From assembly GCA_027310735.1 (NCBI GenBank), contig DAIDAH010000026.1, positions 1-17,381 on the forward strand: DNA of 17,381 bases, read 5' to 3'. Below, one piece after another: positions 14,619 to 17,381 of this stretch (positions within the stretch are counted from its first letter, which is position 1; each line of letters opens with the position of its first letter). The DNA comes from Methylotenera sp. Its GTDB lineage: Bacteria; Pseudomonadota; Gammaproteobacteria; Burkholderiales; Methylophilaceae. The notes beneath the pieces were generated by a model. It searched no databases, was not told the origin of the DNA, and saw only the letters and a program-made list of their open reading frames with translations. The position numbers were made by a program, and so were the translations under genes.

Positions 14619-14634
14619 TGGCATGTTGCTTGCT
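14619..14634 (+). promoter_or_regulatory. Sigma-54 (-24/-12) promoter of nifEN
   Basis: TGGCATG (14619-14625), four bases, TTGCT (14630-14634). The invariant GG and GC are 10 bp apart; only one base of the -24 element differs from the nifH promoter. Transcription should start near 14645, leaving a short leader of about 28 nt before nifE. Confidence 0.92.
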
Positions 14635-14672
14635 ATTGTTAATGTGAGATATAAAGACAAAGGCAACGCATC

Positions 14673-16136
14673 ATGGCAACCCTCAGCGAGAAGGTGCAGG
14701 ACGTTTTTAACGAGCCAGGCTGTGACAAGAACCAAGCCAAGGGCGATAAAGAACGCAAGAAAGGTTGTACCAAGCAACTAACACCGGGAGCTGCGGCCGG
14801 CGGCTGTGCGTTTGATGGCGCTAAAATTGCCTTACAGCCAATTACCGATGTAGCACATTTAGTGCATGGCCCGATTGCCTGCGAGGGTAATGGTTGGGAT
14901 AACCGCGGCTCCAAGTCTTCTGACTCGCAACTCTATCGCACAGGCTTTACTACCGACATCAGCGAACTGGATGTGATTTACGGCGGTGAAAAACGTCTTT
15001 ATAAATCCATCCGAGAAATTATCGAAAAATACGATCCACCTGCCGTATTTGTTTATCAAACTTGCGTCACAGCACTAATTGGCGATGACATTGAAGTAGT
15101 CTGCAAAGCGGCAACCGCTAAATTCGGCAAACCAATTATTCCCATCAATGCGCCGGGCTTTGTGGGTGCAAAAAATTTAGGCAACAAACTGGCTGGCGAG
15201 GCTTTGCTAGAGCACGTCATCGGCACGGAAGAACCTGAGTTCACCACGCCTTACGACATTAATATTATTGGAGAATACAACTTGGCTGGCGAACTGTGGC
15301 AAATCAAACCATTGTTCGACGAGCTTGGCATCCGCATTTTGTCATGTATTTCCGGCGATGCTAAATATAAGGAAGTCGCCTATTCACACCGCGCCAGAGC
15401 CGCCATGATGGTGTGCTCAAAAGCCATGATTAACGTGGCACGCAAGATGGAAGAACGCTACGGAATTCCATTTTTCGAAGGTTCGTTCTATGGTATTTCA
15501 GATACCAGCGAAAGCCTGCGCCAGATTGCAAAACTACTAGTAGAACGCGGCGCACCGAGTGACATTATTGATCGCACTGAACAAGTGATCGCACGTGAAG
15601 AAACGCGTGCTTGGGTACAAATCAATCATTACCGCACCAAGCTCGAAGGCAAAAAAGTATTGCTCATTACTGGCGGCGTTAAGTCATGGTCTGTGGTTTC
15701 CGCCTTGCAGGAAGGCGGCATGGAAATCGTCGGTACCAGCGTAAAAAAGTCCACTGATGAAGACAAAGAAAAAATCAAGGAACTGATGGGCGAAGACGCG
15801 CATATGTTCGATGACATGCGCCCACGCGACATGTATGCGATGCTCAAAGAGTGCCGCGCTGACATTATGCTTTCAGGCGGTCGTAGCCAGTTTGTTGCGC
15901 TCAAGGTAAAAATGCCTTGGCTAGATATTAATCAAGAGCGCCACCACGCTTATGCTGGTTATGTTGGCATGGTAGAACTGGTAAAACAAATTGAGCAAGC
16001 GCTATTTCACCCAGTGTGGGCTCAAGTACGCAAACCTGCCCCTTGGGAAACGATTACACAGGAAGCGCTACATAATATTGCACCCATCAGCCGCACAACC
16101 CACTATTCAAGCCTTACTGCTGGAGCGCGTCATTAA
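14673..16136 (+). CDS. nifE: Nitrogenase iron-molybdenum cofactor biosynthesis protein NifE
   Basis: With NifN it forms the scaffold on which the FeMo-cofactor precursor from NifB matures before transfer to NifDK. The 487-residue protein is NifD-like. It has the NifE N-terminal cysteines Cys17 (NEPGCDKN) and Cys32 (GCTKQLTPG), then Cys45 (GGCAFDG), Cys70 (GPIACEGN) and Cys131 (YQTCVTALIGDD), which hold the scaffold cluster, and Cys248 (MMVCSK) at the NifD cofactor-ligand position. The NifD cofactor histidine context MHSW is replaced by DINQERHHAYAG. AAAGG (14659-14663) precedes the ATG. First gene after its own sigma-54 promoter; nifN begins one base after the stop. Confidence 0.97.
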   Translation: MATLSEKVQDVFNEPGCDKNQAKGDKERKKGCTKQLTPGAAAGGCAFDGAKIALQPITDVAHLVHGPIACEGNGWDNRGSKSSDSQLYRTGFTTDISELDVIYGGEKRLYKSIREIIEKYDPPAVFVYQTCVTALIGDDIEVVCKAATAKFGKPIIPINAPGFVGAKNLGNKLAGEALLEHVIGTEEPEFTTPYDINIIGEYNLAGELWQIKPLFDELGIRILSCISGDAKYKEVAYSHRARAAMMVCSKAMINVARKMEERYGIPFFEGSFYGISDTSESLRQIAKLLVERGAPSDIIDRTEQVIAREETRAWVQINHYRTKLEGKKVLLITGGVKSWSVVSALQEGGMEIVGTSVKKSTDEDKEKIKELMGEDAHMFDDMRPRDMYAMLKECRADIMLSGGRSQFVALKVKMPWLDINQERHHAYAGYVGMVELVKQIEQALFHPVWAQVRKPAPWETITQEALHNIAPISRTTHYSSLTAGARH

Positions 16137-16137
16137 C

Positions 16138-17381
16138 ATGGCATCCGTCAATACAAATCATAAATCCTGCACGGTTAATCCGCTAAAAATGAGCCAGCCT
16201 TTAGGTGCTACGCTGGCCTTTATGGGTTTGAATCACTGCATGCCAACCATGCACGGCTCACAAGGTTGCACATCATTCGGGCTGGTGCTATTTGTGCGCC
16301 ACTTCCGTGAAATGATCCCTATGCAAACCACCGCCATGAACGAGGTGAACACTATTCTTGGCGGCATGGATAACATCGAGCAAGCCATCATGAACATCTG
16401 GTCGCGCGCTAAACCGGATATTATTGGTCTAGCTTCCACTGGTTTAACCGAAACCAAGGGGGATGATGTCGATGGCTACATCAAGCTCATCCGCACCAAA
16501 CACCCTGAAATTGCCGAGATGGAAATTGTCTACGTTTCCACACCAGATTACGTTGGCGCTTTTCAGGATGGATGGAGCAAAGCAGTAACAAGCATCGTGC
16601 AGGAAATGGCTGTGCCGTGTTTATCAATACAGGCCAACCGCGTCAATGTGCTGCCAGGTGCGCACTTAACCCCTGGCGACATTACCGAAATCCGCGAGAT
16701 GATTGAAGCCTTCGGCCTAGACCCTGTATTTATCCCGGACATTTCAGGATCATTGGATGGACACATTCCAGAAGACTTTACGCCAACCACACTGGGCGGA
16801 ACCACACTGAAACAGCTACGCACCATGGGCGAGGCAAGAGCCAGCATCGCTATCGGCGAACAAATGCGCGAAGCAATAACAACGCTAGAAATTAAAACCG
16901 GCGTGCCATGCAAACTATTTGACCGCCTGACTGGCTTGGAAGCAAATGACAATTTGCTGCAATATTTATCTGAAATATCTGGCAAGCCAGTACCCAATAA
17001 ATATCGCCGCCAACGTAGCCAATTGCAGGACGCTATGCTGGATGCGCACTTTTTTACAGGCGGCAAAAAAGTGGCTATTGGTGCCGAGCCAGATTTACTG
17101 TGGTCACTTGGTAGTTTTCTGGCTGAAATGGGCTGTGAAATTAGCGCAGCCGTCACCACAACGCAATCTCCAATATTAGAAAAAATGCCCTGTGAAGAAG
17201 TTCTCATCGGTGATTTGGAAGATTTAGAAGCACGCGCTAAAGATTGCGACCTGCTCATCACCCATTCACATGGCAGACAAATGGCAGATCGATTGAAACT
17301 GCCATTTCTACGCTATGGCATCCCTACGTTTGACCGCCTAGGCGCGGCACACAAGGTGACTGTAGGTTACAGCGGCACAAG
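16138..17381 (+). CDS. nifN: Nitrogenase iron-molybdenum cofactor biosynthesis protein NifN (cut by right edge)
   Basis: Partner of NifE in the cofactor-assembly scaffold and homologous to NifK. The frame is open from ATG 16138 to the window end (414 codons), so only the last few dozen residues are missing. It begins MASVNTNHKSCTVNPLKMSQ and contains Cys11, Cys44 in MHGSQGCTSFG, the VRHFREMIPMQTTAM block (53-67), and LASTGLTETKGDDVDGYI (about 99-116), which replaces the NifK CMAEVIGDD segment, so one NifK P-cluster cysteine is absent as expected for NifN. LPGAHLTPGD and DISGSLDGH also fit NifN. The single-base gap to nifE implies translational coupling. Confidence 0.96.
   Translation, partial: MASVNTNHKSCTVNPLKMSQPLGATLAFMGLNHCMPTMHGSQGCTSFGLVLFVRHFREMIPMQTTAMNEVNTILGGMDNIEQAIMNIWSRAKPDIIGLASTGLTETKGDDVDGYIKLIRTKHPEIAEMEIVYVSTPDYVGAFQDGWSKAVTSIVQEMAVPCLSIQANRVNVLPGAHLTPGDITEIREMIEAFGLDPVFIPDISGSLDGHIPEDFTPTTLGGTTLKQLRTMGEARASIAIGEQMREAITTLEIKTGVPCKLFDRLTGLEANDNLLQYLSEISGKPVPNKYRRQRSQLQDAMLDAHFFTGGKKVAIGAEPDLLWSLGSFLAEMGCEISAAVTTTQSPILEKMPCEEVLIGDLEDLEARAKDCDLLITHSHGRQMADRLKLPFLRYGIPTFDRLGAAHKVTVGYSGT

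Noticed and set aside
16563..17261. 232-codon open frame on the minus strand opposite nifN
   Set aside because: Low-complexity Ser/Arg-rich translation with no ribosome-binding site; it is the shadow of nifN, whose frame is clearly the coding one.

Overview
The window is a nitrogen-fixation (nif) region from a proteobacterium with moderate-to-low GC. An NAD-type 6-phosphogluconate dehydrogenase (ribulose monophosphate-cycle style) and a pqqA peptide gene suggest a methylotroph. A Methylophilaceae-like betaproteobacterium (Methylotenera type) or a gammaproteobacterial methylotroph would fit. This placement is inferred from gene content and style, not from a database search.

Left arm (minus strand, 1-3035). 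Reading in transcription order: gnd, a group II truncated haemoglobin, an unrecognised 196-residue protein, draT, and the 5' part of draG, which runs off the left edge. The last four are tightly packed, with two stop/start overlaps, and look like one operon. DraT and DraG switch nitrogenase off and on by reversible ADP-ribosylation of an arginine in NifH, and that arginine is present in the NifH encoded here. A 490-bp control region separates gnd from the divergent nifH.

Structural operon (plus strand, 3381-8268). A textbook sigma-54 promoter with an upstream NifA site drives nifH-nifD-nifK and a Shethna-type (FeSII-like) 2Fe-2S ferredoxin that probably shields nitrogenase from oxygen. The nifH-nifD gap and the nifK-ferredoxin gap each carry strong RNA hairpins, likely setting the protein ratios. 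The operon ends at a clear rho-independent terminator. NifK has Tyr99 with Ala188 in place of the Azotobacter Phe99/Ser188 pair, the signature of a tyrosine-ligated P-cluster.

Middle block (8419-14462). About 6 kb of non-nif genes: a Lpp-like outer-membrane lipoprotein with a C-terminal lysine, next to a LysM L,D-transpeptidase that could anchor it; a small unknown protein; a Prx5-type peroxiredoxin with glutathione reductase; a 23-residue pqqA with its own ribosome-binding site, hairpin and terminator but no other pqq gene nearby; and an HPP-family membrane protein fused to two CBS domains.

Right arm (14547-17381). A second sigma-54 promoter, with a perfect IHF consensus and a variant NifA site, precedes nifE and nifN, the scaffold for FeMo-cofactor assembly. 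nifN is cut by the right edge. The window thus combines the nitrogenase enzyme, part of its cofactor assembly line, and several layers that may handle oxygen or redox stress: haemoglobin, FeSII-like ferredoxin, DraT/DraG and peroxiredoxin/glutathione reductase.
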